From contig NC_071668.1 in NCBI RefSeq assembly GCF_028554725.1, positions 6,593,001-6,657,000 on the forward strand: 64,000 bases of DNA, in the 5' to 3' direction. Origin of the DNA: Zeugodacus cucurbitae. Its lineage: Eukaryota > Arthropoda > Insecta > Diptera > Tephritidae. Every line of letters begins with the position of its first letter. The stretch's first letter is position 1. The notes under the pieces are model-generated. The model was not told the DNA's origin. It saw only the letters and a list, made by a program, of their open reading frames with translations, and did not search any database. Shown piece after piece: positions 11,502 to 23,554 of the stretch. Made by a program: the position numbers and the translations under genes.

Positions 11502-12770
11502 AAGATATGAATTTTTTCTGTACCCAAGCGAGTACAATGGGAGGGAATGGGTTAAATAGGAAATATGTTGTAGTAAAATCTTCTAATTTGAAATTTGGTA
11601 TCGACTCGTTTGAATTACCAGTTACATCTAAAATTCAGCAGTCGTTACAAGTAGATTCATGTAGAAATATTTCTAAATTTTTTAAAGATATTTGCAAAGT
11701 TAAGTGCATTCGATTTAGTATGCATTTAATTTGAAAATAAACACATGCCCACATATATGTATGTACATACATATATAAAATTCGTGAAGTCAGTAAAACT
11801 TAACGTCTCCTCACACTCTTCCACTGTTACTACGTCTTCTACCAAACATATGAAAAAAACAAGTACATATGTATGTGCGCACATGCATAAATGATGTCAA
11901 TGTAAATATTCTCGTACACCGTTATTTGTTGCGGAAGTACTTCCAGTGCTACGTGTGAAGCACTTAGCCGAAATGGAGCAAAGAAATGTAAACAATGCAA
12001 CGCACACCTCCTCACATACACACAATCCTAGGTGTATATACATATACATATTTATATGTAGAAGGAGCTCAACTGCATAAGAGTAAATATTTTTGGGAGC
12101 AAATCTACAAGTTTAGAGCTTACAATTTTTTGCCACTTTCTTCGCCGGACGAATTCATGCACGTAATGCACTTCGGCAATCACACACACACACGCCAACA
12201 TATACGTGTGAATGTGCGTGTGTTTGTTGAGATTCCTACTTTGCATGCATATTTAAAGTGTGTTGCACCGAGTTATTTGCCGTTTTCGAACACTTATTCG
12301 TAGTCATTGAAGGGTGTGAACATTTATTATTCGGCCAAGTTTGTGGGTTTGCCAACCAGTTAGTGGTTGCAACATTTCAGCAACATTTCGGTGTGCTACG
12401 AAGCCATCAATTTGTTCAACGTAAGGTGTTCTATTTTTTGTAAGCGCGTTGAAATGTTGCAAATAAATGAGGAGGTGGCATTCGAGTGGTTGCTATCCTA
12501 AATATACTTTTTTATATTTTGACTGGTTAGGTAGCTTATGAGATCCAAAGGGTCACATAATTACTATAGTATGTGGCCAGACATGATTCCATGTGACATT
12601 TTCCTATTTCCAAAAATAAAGAGAACCGTAAAGGGCCGACGATTTACTAGGAAATATCGAGAAATTGCTGAAAGATCTAAATTTATTCCAAAAATTAACT
12701 TTAAGAAGTCTTTCGACTATTGGAAGAAGGCCTGGCATAATTGCATAATATCGAATGCGGATTTTTTTAA

Positions 12771-13513
12771 GGCAGCAGTCTGCTTTACTGGCTTCAAAAA
12801 ATCGATTTTTTTGTTTTGTTTTAAATCCAAATCTAATCCAAAACTATCCAAGAATGTGTCTTTAAAATTCCAGAGGCCAATTCGACATATTTTCGACGCT
12901 AGAGCAGTTTTAGTGGCCGAGCGTCGAACAGGTGCGAATGCTCAGGCAGACCTTTAAAGCGCGTTTTCTCGAGTTTTCATTTTCACAAGTGTTAGAAAAC
13001 GGTGCCGGCGATAGCAAAAAGAATATATGTCCGATCGAAAAAACCAAAGTGATCTAGCTTCAGTATTAAATTATCTTCTATTTGAACTAAAAAAGTTGGA
13101 CAAAAGTATTATTTAAACTACTTGTTTTGCAACTTAAAGTTAATTATTTTTCTTAAAAAAGCGAATTTTTTTTAAACTTCGAAAAAATTTGGAAGAAGAA
13201 GTTCGGTATTTTTTTAGTTCATAAAGAAGAGAAACTTATAAAATTTATATAAGAATTTGGTTCGACTGTTTCAGATGCATCGCACGACCTCCATCAACGG
13301 CACCGATTTACAAGTGCAGACTCCAGGCGTTCCAGAAAAATACTTACAACTTTGAAAAAATTTCAATATTTTTTAATAATAAATATTGTTTTTTAAGCCT
13401 TAAATATAGTACACTATCGTCTTAAAATTCCGTTTACCGCAATCATTTCCTTCCCTTTCAAAAAAAATTGCTATAAAAAAGCTTTTTTTCGGCTTCTAAA
13501 GCAGACTACTGCC
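12771..13513. mobile_element. TTAA-flanked inverted-repeat element A (piggyBac-like MITE)
   Basis: The element is bounded by TTAA at 12767-12770 and 13514-13517. The left end GGCAGCAGTCTGCTTTA and the complement of the right end, GGCAGTAGTCTGCTTTA, form a terminal inverted repeat with one mismatch over 17 bp. It is 743 bp, AT-rich and encodes no transposase. TTAA duplication is the hallmark of piggyBac-type transposition, so a piggyBac-related non-autonomous element is likely; the superfamily is inferred. Confidence 0.75.
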
Positions 13514-13517
13514 TTAA

Positions 13518-14240
13518 GGGGTTATATACAGTTAGACGGCCGAAAAAAAGTGAATTTAACAGAATTTTTTCTGAGAAAACTTTTTAATTTATTGATCCAA
13601 AAATTTATACACATATTATGGTATCTTTTAACTGTATTTTAAGACTTAGTACTAGTAAAAATATTTATTTGAAATAGAGCTACAGCTGATCTCCAGGAGC
13701 TCCTCTCAAACAAGACGTTTTGCGGTGACCACTATATCTCGGAACTGGATCATATGAAATTAAAAAACCAAACAGATTTCGTTAAAATAATGTTAAATCT
13801 AGTGATTAATCAAAGGAATAAGCAAAATAAAATTTTTTGACAAAATGGCGGTTTCTCAAAAAAAAAATCGATTCTTCACCGAAATTTCGGAGTAAATTGT
13901 TTATAAAAAAAAAATATTTATCGGAGAGAAAAAATCTTCGATTAATTACTAAAAAATATATTTAAGAAGGTCATGTTAAAATTTGAGACTAATCGGTCTA
14001 GCCGTTTTCGAGTAATGTTGGTCACCGACTTTGAAAACACCATTTTGAGAAAAACGCGTTTAAAGTTTGTACTTGTACTTCCAAGCGCTCTGAAACGCCT
14101 TTTCAAATTTGCTTGTAACTTTGAAAATATTCACCGGAACGATATGAAATTTTCTGTGTGTATTCTTAAATATATGTACAATAAGAAAATGAAATAAAAA
14201 AAAAATCGATTTTTTGAAAATTCTAACTGTATATAACCCC
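13518..14240. mobile_element. TTAA-flanked inverted-repeat element B (piggyBac-like MITE)
   Basis: It shares the TTAA at 13514-13517 with element A and ends at another TTAA at 14241-14244. The left end GGGGTTATATACAGTTAGA matches the complement of the right end exactly. It is 723 bp with no coding region; the frame at 13973-14197 has no known domain. The interior phrase 'GTTGGTCACCGACTTTGAAAA' is echoed near 40345-40370, which suggests another family member there. Confidence 0.8.
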
Positions 14241-16545
14241 TTAAGGCGATGACATTAATATAGACCAATGAATAAATATTTTCTTCAAAAAACGAAAATT
14301 CCCTTTATTTTATTGAATACATCTCGTATACCGTATATCAGACCAAAGGAGGTACAACAGCGGGCATATGGAAGTAGTGTCCTCTCCACCCTCATATCAT
14401 GACCTCTTACATTCCTTAAGTTATCAACTTATTTCTATGCTTCCGATGCAATATTTGGCATTTTACTTAACCTCACTTTTAAGTCGAGTATTTCTGTGTT
14501 GAGGCAACAATATGATATTTATACACTGTAATGGCTTTCAGTAGTGCACAAAAGAACAAATAATTCAAATTCTGTGATATCACAGAAATTTCCATACAAA
14601 AAACGAGATTTCTGCGAAAAATATTTTCAAATGCATAACATTGCCAAGCCAACGCATGCTAATTAAATATGTTAGCTCCTACAGCGTTTTTCTTTTATCA
14701 ACAGCGAATAAGAGAACCTACACACACATCAGTTCTAATAATGTAAAAATGAATGTATATTTTTATATTCATGAGCAAAATGTCTGCTGATCAGCAGATT
14801 CAAATGAAACTCATCATCGTCAAGCTTAGAGCATTGCCGGAGTCAGGCGTAATGAAGCGCTGGCAAAAAAGAAAGGTGAAATCAACACGCTTTTCCGCCA
14901 ACACATATAGAGGCACACATACTCATACATTTGCATGATGGTTGACTAGTGCGAACGCCTCTCCACTGTATTTTTTGCTGCCGTTGTTGTTATAGCCTGC
15001 AGCTTATAATGGTATCATGTCTGCGCTGCAGCACAGCCCACTGTAACTGTAGTTAAACAAGCAGGACGTGTGACTGTACTCGTGCTGGCATTCGCTGCTA
15101 CCAGCAATCAGCTTGCAACGCATCAACTATCCACCAACACTAACTAACGAACACCCACATATTCACAGCGCGCTGCCGCGCGTCATCAACGCGTTGCATG
15201 TGGGACTTATACACGTTGCCTACGGCGCTGGCAAAGCTGCGCTTTTTGCCGTCACTATTTTTGCGCTGCTTCTCGCCCACCTTTGGTCCGCTCCCACACT
15301 ATACGCTCTCTACTTAATTTGCATCAGCTGCGCCGCGCTGCACTTCGCCTCGTCATGCTTGCAACTTAGCGCCGCGGACTTTACACATTGCTGCCGCGCG
15401 CTGTGACATGTTGTGTGTGCGGGTGTTGTCATGACAGTTTTTGCCATTACGCCGACATGATACTGTGTGCGCGCGCGTGGTAATTGCGTTGCATGCAACG
15501 CATAATGAGCAGCAACGGTGGCGACGCGCGGCGCACTTTGCACTGCTAATGGCAATTTTCCACCATCCAGCCAACTGCGTGTGCGTGTGTGTGTGCGTTA
15601 GAAAATATGCAAACAAAATAAATTGGAAAATTGTATAATAACAAAATATTACAACAAAGCGCGTCTATTGATGCGGCGCAAAAATCGCTGTAAATGAGAA
15701 AAGTTGCAAGGAGTGCGTGCAACCAAATGTGCGTTGGCATTTTTCATTTAGAATGTTGTTTTTTTTTTAATTTTGCTGTTTTTCTAATATGCTTGATGTG
15801 CCGCGGTAAGCTGTTACCACGTTGTTGCTTACAACAACCACAAGGCACAGCTAAATGATGCATTTAAGTTGTTTCGTCAATGCCTGTCGCCACATGTGGC
15901 AAGCGAGCAAAGTCGCGTCGTAGTAATATGTTAAACAGCAACAACAACAATGCTTACTGTTGGCTTCCACACAACAGTGGCTTGATAAACAAGTGCACAT
16001 ACATATCTATATGCATATTTAAAAACTCATATTGAAATATTTTCACTGCCAGAACCATATATGTATGTATATATAGAGATATACATGATATATACAGATA
16101 TATTCATTTAGATATATGAGTGTGCCTTCCATAAATGAAATAACTACATGTGTGTGTGTGTGTTCAACAGCCCTGCCATTAAAGCAATTTCAGTCGCCTA
16201 AGTCGGCAGGACGCTACACATAATAGCGCTCGTCAGCATTGCTCGACGCCACATCGCCTACTCATTTCCTTTTTCGTTGGCAACCGCAGTCGCGTACTTG
16301 TGCAGCATTTATGAAATGCATAAAATTTGTATGCAAATGCGTTTGTCGTGCTCATATACATATGTAGAAAGGTTGGTGTGGGTTCAAAAATATGCTTGGA
16401 AGCTGCGCAGCACTTCAATGACTGCCATGACAGCCGCTTAACTGTTGTAATAACGGCACATTTGCATTAATAAATTGGCATTTCCATACGAAATATAAAA
16501 GCTCATGGCAAAATGGCGCATACACGCGTTTTTTTTCATACAAAA

Positions 16546-16745
16546 ATCGATATATAAAATCAATTTTTAATGAAGTTATCGATTAATTTATCGATTATGG
16601 TGTGAAAATTTATCGATTTAATTTTTTTAGTAACGGTATTCACTTCAGCTTTAGCTGTAATAATTATAATTTCAATATTTTCGAAAAACTTATCGATACA
16701 TCGATTAATTTTGTAGTATTTTGGACAAATATATCGATATATCGA
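16546..16745. promoter_or_regulatory. Cluster of ATCGAT motifs (DREF/BEAF-like)
   Basis: TATCGAT or CATCGAT occurs about eight times in 200 bp, at 16546, 16577, 16589, 16611, 16691, 16699, 16732 and 16739. TATCGATA is the core of the Drosophila DREF site, and CGATA is the BEAF-32 insulator core. The cluster lies immediately before the Su(Hw)-like sites starting at 16820. It could also be chance in AT-rich DNA, although this density is unusual for the window. Confidence 0.4.
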
Positions 16746-16819
16746 CTTTCTGATATGTTTTGATCTATCATTTGGTGTCGTAAAAGTAATTTATCTATAT
16801 TTTTTATATTTTATCATTT

Positions 16820-19142
16820 CGCCCAAATGTAGGCAACAGAATATGCAAATTTTGACATTTGTCGAATCAATAATGACTAATAACTAATATTCATAAAGAA
16901 TCTTAAAGTATTTTTAAACTAATCTTAAAGAACACCGCAATCAGTTAAAACTGTATGTTTGCGCTCAAAAGTAGGCAATACAAATTAAAAAACCATATCT
17001 TTTGGATCTAAAAACCAAAGTTAATCGAAAATATAGAAAATTCAGTAGAAACAAAAATCTCCCTCTTTAGAAGTCCTCAATTATATGTTTGCGCTCAAAA
17101 GTAGGCAATACAAATTTAAGAATTATATAATTTTTGGATCCAAAAACAAAGTATTTCGGAAAACATGCGCATTTAATAGAAAAATTATACTTTCCACCTT
17201 GGCGTTGTTCAATTTTATGCTTACGCCAAAAAGTAGGCAACAAAATTTAAAAAATAATAGTTTAATAATAATAAGAAGCGCTTATAAAACATGAAATTTC
17301 TTTTAAAATTGTAAAAGGTTATAAGAAATCAAAAAAATATTGAACTTATATACACGCTGAAATCTTGCAAAGCAAAAAAATATTTGTTCGTAAGCCGAAC
17401 TAAAATCTGATGAATGTGCGCACAAACATATTTTCACGTCAAACACACATTTAAAATGGTGGCAACGCACACAGTCAAATAAATATATGAAAAAATATCT
17501 GCACTTGCCACCGACTCTAACGACTGTTTGTGGCAGTTATGTGTTTCAATTTTAATATGAAATGAGGCCAACGCTAAAGTGCGCAAGCACATAGGCATTG
17601 TTCTATGTTGGCTGCCAATCCAATTGTTGCGCGCTTTCACGAACGTATTGCAGATGTCAGTGTGTCTGTATGATTTTAGGATTGTTTTTGTTGCTGCTTT
17701 TGTTTTCTTTATAAATATTCATGCCATTTCATTGCTACGCAACGCCGTCAACGGTAGTCTACGAGAATTTACAACCTAATTTACGCACACACACATACAT
17801 TCGTTACTCAACTTAATGGTTGTGTTAGCAGCGCAGTCTTCAGGGTCAAGGTTCACATCGTGGCATGGCGGGGCATAATGCAGATGCGTCTTTGTGTTTG
17901 TGAAAATGCGCATGGATGAATTTTATCTTGCACTTTCCTGTTTTATATGTCCTCGAAAGAAAAAATTATGAATAATAATATAAAGAAAACTGAAAAAAGA
18001 AGTACATTTGGATTTTCCAACAGTTGAAATGTGGTGAATTATAAAAAAACATAACTAATTTAGTTTCAAGTTCTTTTTCTTTAAACTAAAATAGTGTCTA
18101 TAAATGCTTTTCCTGAATTAATTATATAAAATTATATAATTGCGCCAAAAAGTAGGCAATACTAAACTATGGAGCTACACATATTGAGTTCATTCGAGTA
18201 ATATCAAATGGCATATTTCCTTTCATCAACATTAATTATCAAGTTCCTACTTAATAAATCGACCTAAATTCGCTAGGCTAATAATTAGTTATTTAATTGA
18301 GGCAATCATGTGTAAACATCAAATAACACTTTCATTAGAAACTAGTTCCGTTGCGCTCATTTCCAAAATTATATCAAATTACGTCACTCACCACGATAAT
18401 CAAGCCAAAAAGCCAGCAATAAAGTATGTCGAGTGTATAACTAACAGCCAGAATACAAACAAAAATCGAAAATGTAATAAACTGGGTTAAGCGCCTAAAA
18501 CGCCACCACAGAAATATGATTGTCGCACGCGCCTGTCACACTCATCAATATGACGATTCAATTAAATGCGTATATTTAGTTGCAATGAAGCCAAATTCAT
18601 GAGCGCAATCAAATTCAAAAGCGTGTTCACAACGAAATGAGACCAATTATTCGGTATTAAGTGTATGTAAAATTGTAAGCGCATACAAATTTATGGCGTA
18701 GAAACGCTGCTGGGTGGCGATGAGTTGAGGATATTCGTTTTTGGTAGCCGCGGTGGAGTGGCGCATCTATATTTTGTTGGAAAACTAGGTTAACAAATTA
18801 TTGGAAATTCAAAATGAAATTTCGCGGCAAGTATGCATGTGTCTATGTATGTGTGCAGTAATATATAATAAGTGATGCATAAATAATTTTATTACAATGA
18901 AATTGGACTACTAATAACTGCAGAAATTCCGAGAAGTTAGTATATTTGGTTAGTTCTAAAATTTTAGCTAATTTTTTTGTTGTTGTTATTTTGAAAAGAA
19001 AACTAATTTTTGGAAAATTTAATTATTTATTTCGAATTTGTATGAAACCTTAAAAACAATAATTTTAATCAAAAAATATATTTGTTATGTAACATGCCTA
19101 ATATATGAAAACTTAACAAATTGGCGCTTAAAAGTAGGCAAT
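16820..19142 (-). promoter_or_regulatory. Array of six Su(Hw)-like motifs (candidate insulator)
   Basis: Six near-identical sites, all in one orientation, lie at 16820-16837, 16961-16981, 17091-17111, 17223-17241, 18142-18160 and 19123-19142. On the minus strand they read like TTGCCTACTTTTGAGCGC. The first four are spaced 130-141 bp apart, and all are flanked by very AT-rich DNA, the context in which Su(Hw) binds. The Drosophila gypsy insulator is likewise a series of Su(Hw) sites with AT-rich spacers. Motif recurrence is seen directly; identity as Su(Hw) sites is from memory of the consensus, and insulator function is inference. Confidence 0.5.
16945..17255. repeat. Degenerate ~130-bp tandem repeat, about 2.5 units
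   Basis: Beyond the Su(Hw)-like core, units share 'TATGTTTGCGCTCAAAAGTA', a following 'ATACAAATTWA' and 'TTTTTGGATC(T/C)AAAAAC', with starts near 16953, 17083 and 17214. The repeat therefore multiplied the motif together with its AT-rich spacer. Confidence 0.65.
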
Positions 19143-19184
19143 ACAATTGATTTAGGCAAATTGAACTCTTTACTATATGCCATA

Positions 19185-19545
19185 TTTTTTTATAGCAAAA
19201 AATTATAGCAAACCAAATAGTAGTTACCAAATTATAGCAAATGCAACTATAATTATAGTAAATTATAACAGTTTTCCTGCGATAAAAACACATCAAAAAA
19301 ATTTAAAAATTATAAATTTGTCAAAATTTCGCTTTATTATTTTGTGATAAAAAATAATTTTTTGAAAATTTAATTATTTATTTTTTATAGCAAAAAATTA
19401 TAGCAAACCAAATAGTAGTTACCGAATTATAGCAAATACAACCATAATTATAGCAAAATGTAACGGCTTTCCTGGTGTAAAAAAGCTTTAAAAAAGATCA
19501 AAAACTATAAATTTGTCAAAATTTCGCTTTAAAAGCTCTGTAAAA
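19185..19545. repeat. 195-bp tandem duplication (two copies)
   Basis: The phrase TATAGCAAAAAATTATAGCA starts at 19191 and 19386. The following 'ACCAAATAGTAGTTACC' and 'AAATTTGTCAAAATTTCGCT' are also repeated in order. Units are in direct orientation, 195 bp apart, and diverged at scattered positions. Confidence 0.85.
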
Positions 19546-21750
19546 TAGAGCTTTCATACTAAAAGCTTTTTGGAAAAAAATTTCAACTAAACCAAAATTA
19601 TCAGACAAAAAAGTGCGCTCTATATTTCGACCCTTTTCACTTCAAAGCCACGTTTTTTTCCACCACTTCATTGCCGCGCTTACCAAAAACTCTCACCAGC
19701 AGCGGCATGTCGAAATCTTTTGTACAGCTATTAACCCGAAAAAGCTGTGAGCTTTTTGTGAAGATTTCACAAAAAAAAAATAATACTTTCAACGCTATTT
19801 TTAGGCTGCAACAGCACTTTGCCGCGCCTTAATTCAACTGCTTTTAGTTGCCTGTATGTGTGTTGCCATGAAAAAAATCACTACTTCGCACGCCTAAAAG
19901 CTTTCTTTGAACTCTGCACATTCAGTTAAGGCTGCCACCCCCACCAATTGCTTGCCAACACACTCACCGGCAGCGTATCAGCTGCATATCGCTTACAAAT
20001 TCTTTTTAATTAATTGCATTTTCAAGTAATTTCACATTGAATTTTGAAATTACTGCCACCTCATGTACTGGGCCATGCAGCAGGGCCAACAACATGTAAT
20101 ACACACACACACATACACCCTCCACAACGCGCGCTATTGTAACAGCGGCGATTCGCTGCGCTGCGCTGGTAATGTGTAGTGACTGGAAATTTTCATGGCG
20201 GCTGCGGTTTGCCTTGTTGTGGTTGTTGCTGCGGCCAACAACGGTCGTCGTTGCCAGTCGAGGCTAAGCAATGGCAGCTGAGGAACTGGGGACTGTGCCC
20301 GCAACTGGCGCGTTGGTTGGTTGCCGATTGAGGTTTGGCCTCCCCCGCGCAGCTTCTTAGCGCATTCTATATTATTATTATTATTTGTTAGTATGCTAGC
20401 TGATGCTACTTTGCCACTTGCCACCCCAGCAGCTGTATAATGCACTGCTTCAGCCGGCGTCGCTGCCGCTGCTGTCGCTTGTAATCATGTGAATGCATGT
20501 GGAAAATTCCACTTCAGATTGCAAAAGCGCGGAAAATTAGAAAATTATTGTGGTTGGCGGGGTGTGGCAGCAAGCCGCGGCGAGATATACCGGGTGTCTA
20601 TGTGTGTGTGTTGTTATTAGTCAGTGAAGGGTTAAGTGCGGTACTAAAGGTGAGCACAAAGCAGGAAATTACACATACAGTAAAGCGCTGCTGCAACATT
20701 TGTGCTGCTAGTGTTTGTTGCTGATGCCTGAATTATGCAGTGCTTGCAAGTAAAATTACATTGGAATCGAATTAAGATCACTCATACGCCACGGCAACTG
20801 GCTGTTGATGTGCAATCGAAGCGCCCTTGCTCTGAAACTCTCTCAAACGCAAAAAAAAATCAGTTCTTTGTGTGTGTAATGAGTAACCTTGGCACCGCCT
20901 TGCCATTTGCCGTTAACAACAACTAACCGCAGCGCGCTTTCTCAAAGCTCATTACACCGGGTTTTTTTTTTCACTACACCGCCGCACTTGTATGCTGACT
21001 GTGCGCATTTGACTCGGATTGCTGGCGTTGCATTTGTTTCAACTCTGTGTTTTTTATTGTTGTAGCTGTGGCAACAACAACAACAAATGCGCTACATTCA
21101 TTTGCTTTTCACGGCATTTCTTCATCAGTGATTTTCCGTTTCTACTGATTTACCGCAAGGCATCGAGCCGTATTGTGTTCGCCAGCCAAAGCCAAATGCG
21201 CTCAGCGACAATAATAGCAACAACAGCAGCATACCGAAAAAAAAACAACGCAGGTAAAATACAATGTGTGCAACACAACGCTGACGGAAATTGAAGCAAA
21301 AGTTGGCGCGCTCGTCTTTCATTTTGCGTGCTCTGCAGTCTTCACATTGCACCGTCGCTCTGTTACCTCGTTTCAGTGGCAGCTTTTTGCGTTATTCGCA
21401 TTTTTGTATTGTTTTAGCCTTACGCAGCCATTGTGCAGTTGCCCTGGCACATTATTCAATATCAATGTGTACAAATACGCGCGCAGCTTTGCGCCAACAA
21501 TGCCCGAAAGTATGCAAATATCAACGCCGAAGGAGTGAAAATTAAAACTGCAATGTTCGCTGTTTTGCGGATATACCTACAATGTAGATGGGGGAGAGTG
21601 ATAGTAGTGATAGTTGAATGCGTGTGAATGCAGGTAAAAATTTTCGGTTAAGCCATTTTTTAGAATTTTTTTAGTGTACAATTTTTGTTTAACAAATTTT
21701 CAAAAAAATGGGATTTTTAATAAAAAAAACAATATATCTCTTAATATTTA

Positions 21751-21970
21751 TACCCTGAACAGTGTATATATTATGTTTGTCACGAAGTTTGTAACACCCA
21801 GAAGGAAGCGTCGGAGGCCCTATAAAGTATATATATAAATGATCAGTATGTTGAGCTGAGTCGATTTAGCCATGTCCGTCTGTCCGTCTGTCTGTATATA
21901 TACGAACTAGTCCTTCAGTTTTTAAGATATCGATTTGAAATTTTGCAGATGTTATTTAACATATTTGAAA
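21751..21970 (-). mobile_element. Helentron/DINE-1-like family B fragment
   Basis: This is the reverse complement of the right end of the element at 23555-24908. It includes 'GTAACACCCAGAAGGAAGCG', 'GATCAGTATGTTGA', the CCGTCTGTCCGTCTGT run and 'CTAGTCCTTCAGTTTTTAAG'. Only this end is preserved; the tandem array and left end are absent. Confidence 0.8.
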
Positions 21971-23554
21971 CGATTTACCAAACCAGAGTCACCTTCTTTC
22001 GCTCACTTGTTCAATGGTTTTACCAAAAGCGACAGACAAAAGTAGCCACTATTGTCTCTTTCAAAAGAAGAGTAAAATAAGATTATGAAATCCAGAAAAT
22101 ATTTCTGCAAAAATTTAATGCACAAACGTAATCAATGGAAAAATATTTACTCAGCGCATTATGTCGATGAAGCAGCGCTGATAACTGCTGCTCAAAGCAA
22201 TTCTGTATTGATTTATTCGCTGCTTGCACTGCAGGATTTATTTGCATAACAATGCAAGCGATTTTCATGCATCTCCTCAATTCAATTGAAAAAAGGTGCA
22301 AAAGACCTCAGAGAAATTGCGAGAAAAAATTTTTCATCTTCGATCACTTACAGAAATAGTTAAGTAGTCAAGTTTGTGTTATTCTAGGTACACCATGACG
22401 TATGAGTAACATTTTATTTTCAAGTATATTGAGTGATTAAAGGACATAATCTTGGCTTTGTAGCTAAATAAACTGATTCATAGTTAACTAAAGTATTAAT
22501 TACAGGCAATCAAATAAATATATTAGTATAAATATTATATGATAATTGGAGTGAGATAAGCACCGACTTTTGGCATCAAACCGTACTATGATAAGCTAAA
22601 GATTTTTAGAAATCTAATGGCGGTGTTGTTATAAAACCGTATTCATAAAGAAAATACAAAATATTATTATAATTGAACATAGAACAAAAAAATTATAAGA
22701 ACTGACTGCATTGTGAAAAGTACCACATGGCGTATGAGTAACTTCAAAAATATTTGTTCAGTATTTTTTTCTAAAAAAGTTACTAAGCTAATTTGAGCAA
22801 TAAATGGATAAAAATAAGAAAAATAAAATACACAGGATGTAAAATAATAGCATAATTAATACAAAAATAGCCTTAGATTACAAGCTGCAGGATAAAAAGC
22901 AAAAGCTTCACCACTTGGCACTAACAGACTTAAAAAATAGCAAACAATTTGAAATATGCACACGCATGCATATTTACAAATACAAAGTAAACAATTTTCT
23001 ATGCATTACTAACTGTATACATGTTTGTACATGTAATTCCACTTTCTACATTAAGCATACATTAGAAAAAAAAGCGCAACAACAGCATTGCATCAAATCA
23101 AAAGCATGCGTCAGAGAAAAAATTCCACCTGATAATCCCCGCATAGACTTGAAGGCACGAACTACTGTTGCCATAGCACTAATGCGAAACACTGTCATAA
23201 ATATGCAAAAGCAAAGCTGCATGCTGTAAGCTCATATCTCAACCCACCTGCACGATGTCATGATAAGCTAGTGCTAGTGGAAATACTCGTATATATTACC
23301 TTGGATGCGCAGCGCAAAAACTTTGTAGAAATACAAATATTTAGCATAGATGCCGGGGGAACAGTGATACACAATAACAATAATAACACAACAAGGTTGA
23401 AGCTACGCATATGTTTGTAATCAAAAGCATACATAGGTAGTTCGTAGTGAAATTAATAAAAAAATATTTAATGAAAAAAATAGAAAATATTTTTTCAAAT
23501 TTTCATTAAATTAAAAATAAAAAAAAATTAAAAAAAAATTAAAAAAAAATGAAA

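Larger units (their letters stand above)
12570..14330 (+). mobile_element. mariner family 2 remnant, split by two TTAA elements
   Basis: From about 12570 to 12766 the sequence encodes a mariner transposase C-terminal region, with 'PDMIPCDIFLFPK' (third catalytic Asp), 'TVKGRRFT' and 'WKKAWHNCIIS'. The remaining 3' end of the same element resumes at 14245 with 'GGCGATGACATTAATATAGA' and runs to an inverted-repeat end of the type 'CGAAAATTCCC'. Two TTAA-flanked elements fill the gap. The 5' two-thirds of the mariner is missing. The open frame at 12538-12957 is this remnant read into the inserted element. Confidence 0.8.

Noticed and set aside
10933..11502. 189-codon open frame
   Set aside because: It lies wholly in a family A repeat. 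The same DNA in the other five copies does not keep the frame open.
12538..12957. 139-codon frame as a possible host gene
   Set aside because: The first two-thirds is a mariner transposase C-terminus, and the rest runs into an inserted TTAA element.
15113..15638. Open frames in the GC-richer patch around 15 kb on both strands
   Set aside because: Four overlapping frames compete, composition is CA/GC-rich low complexity, and no domain or conserved motif is visible.
20134..20445. 103-codon minus-strand frame with poly-Asn and Thr runs
   Set aside because: It is low-complexity, translated from simple trinucleotide repeats; no splice signals in phase with any neighbour were evident.
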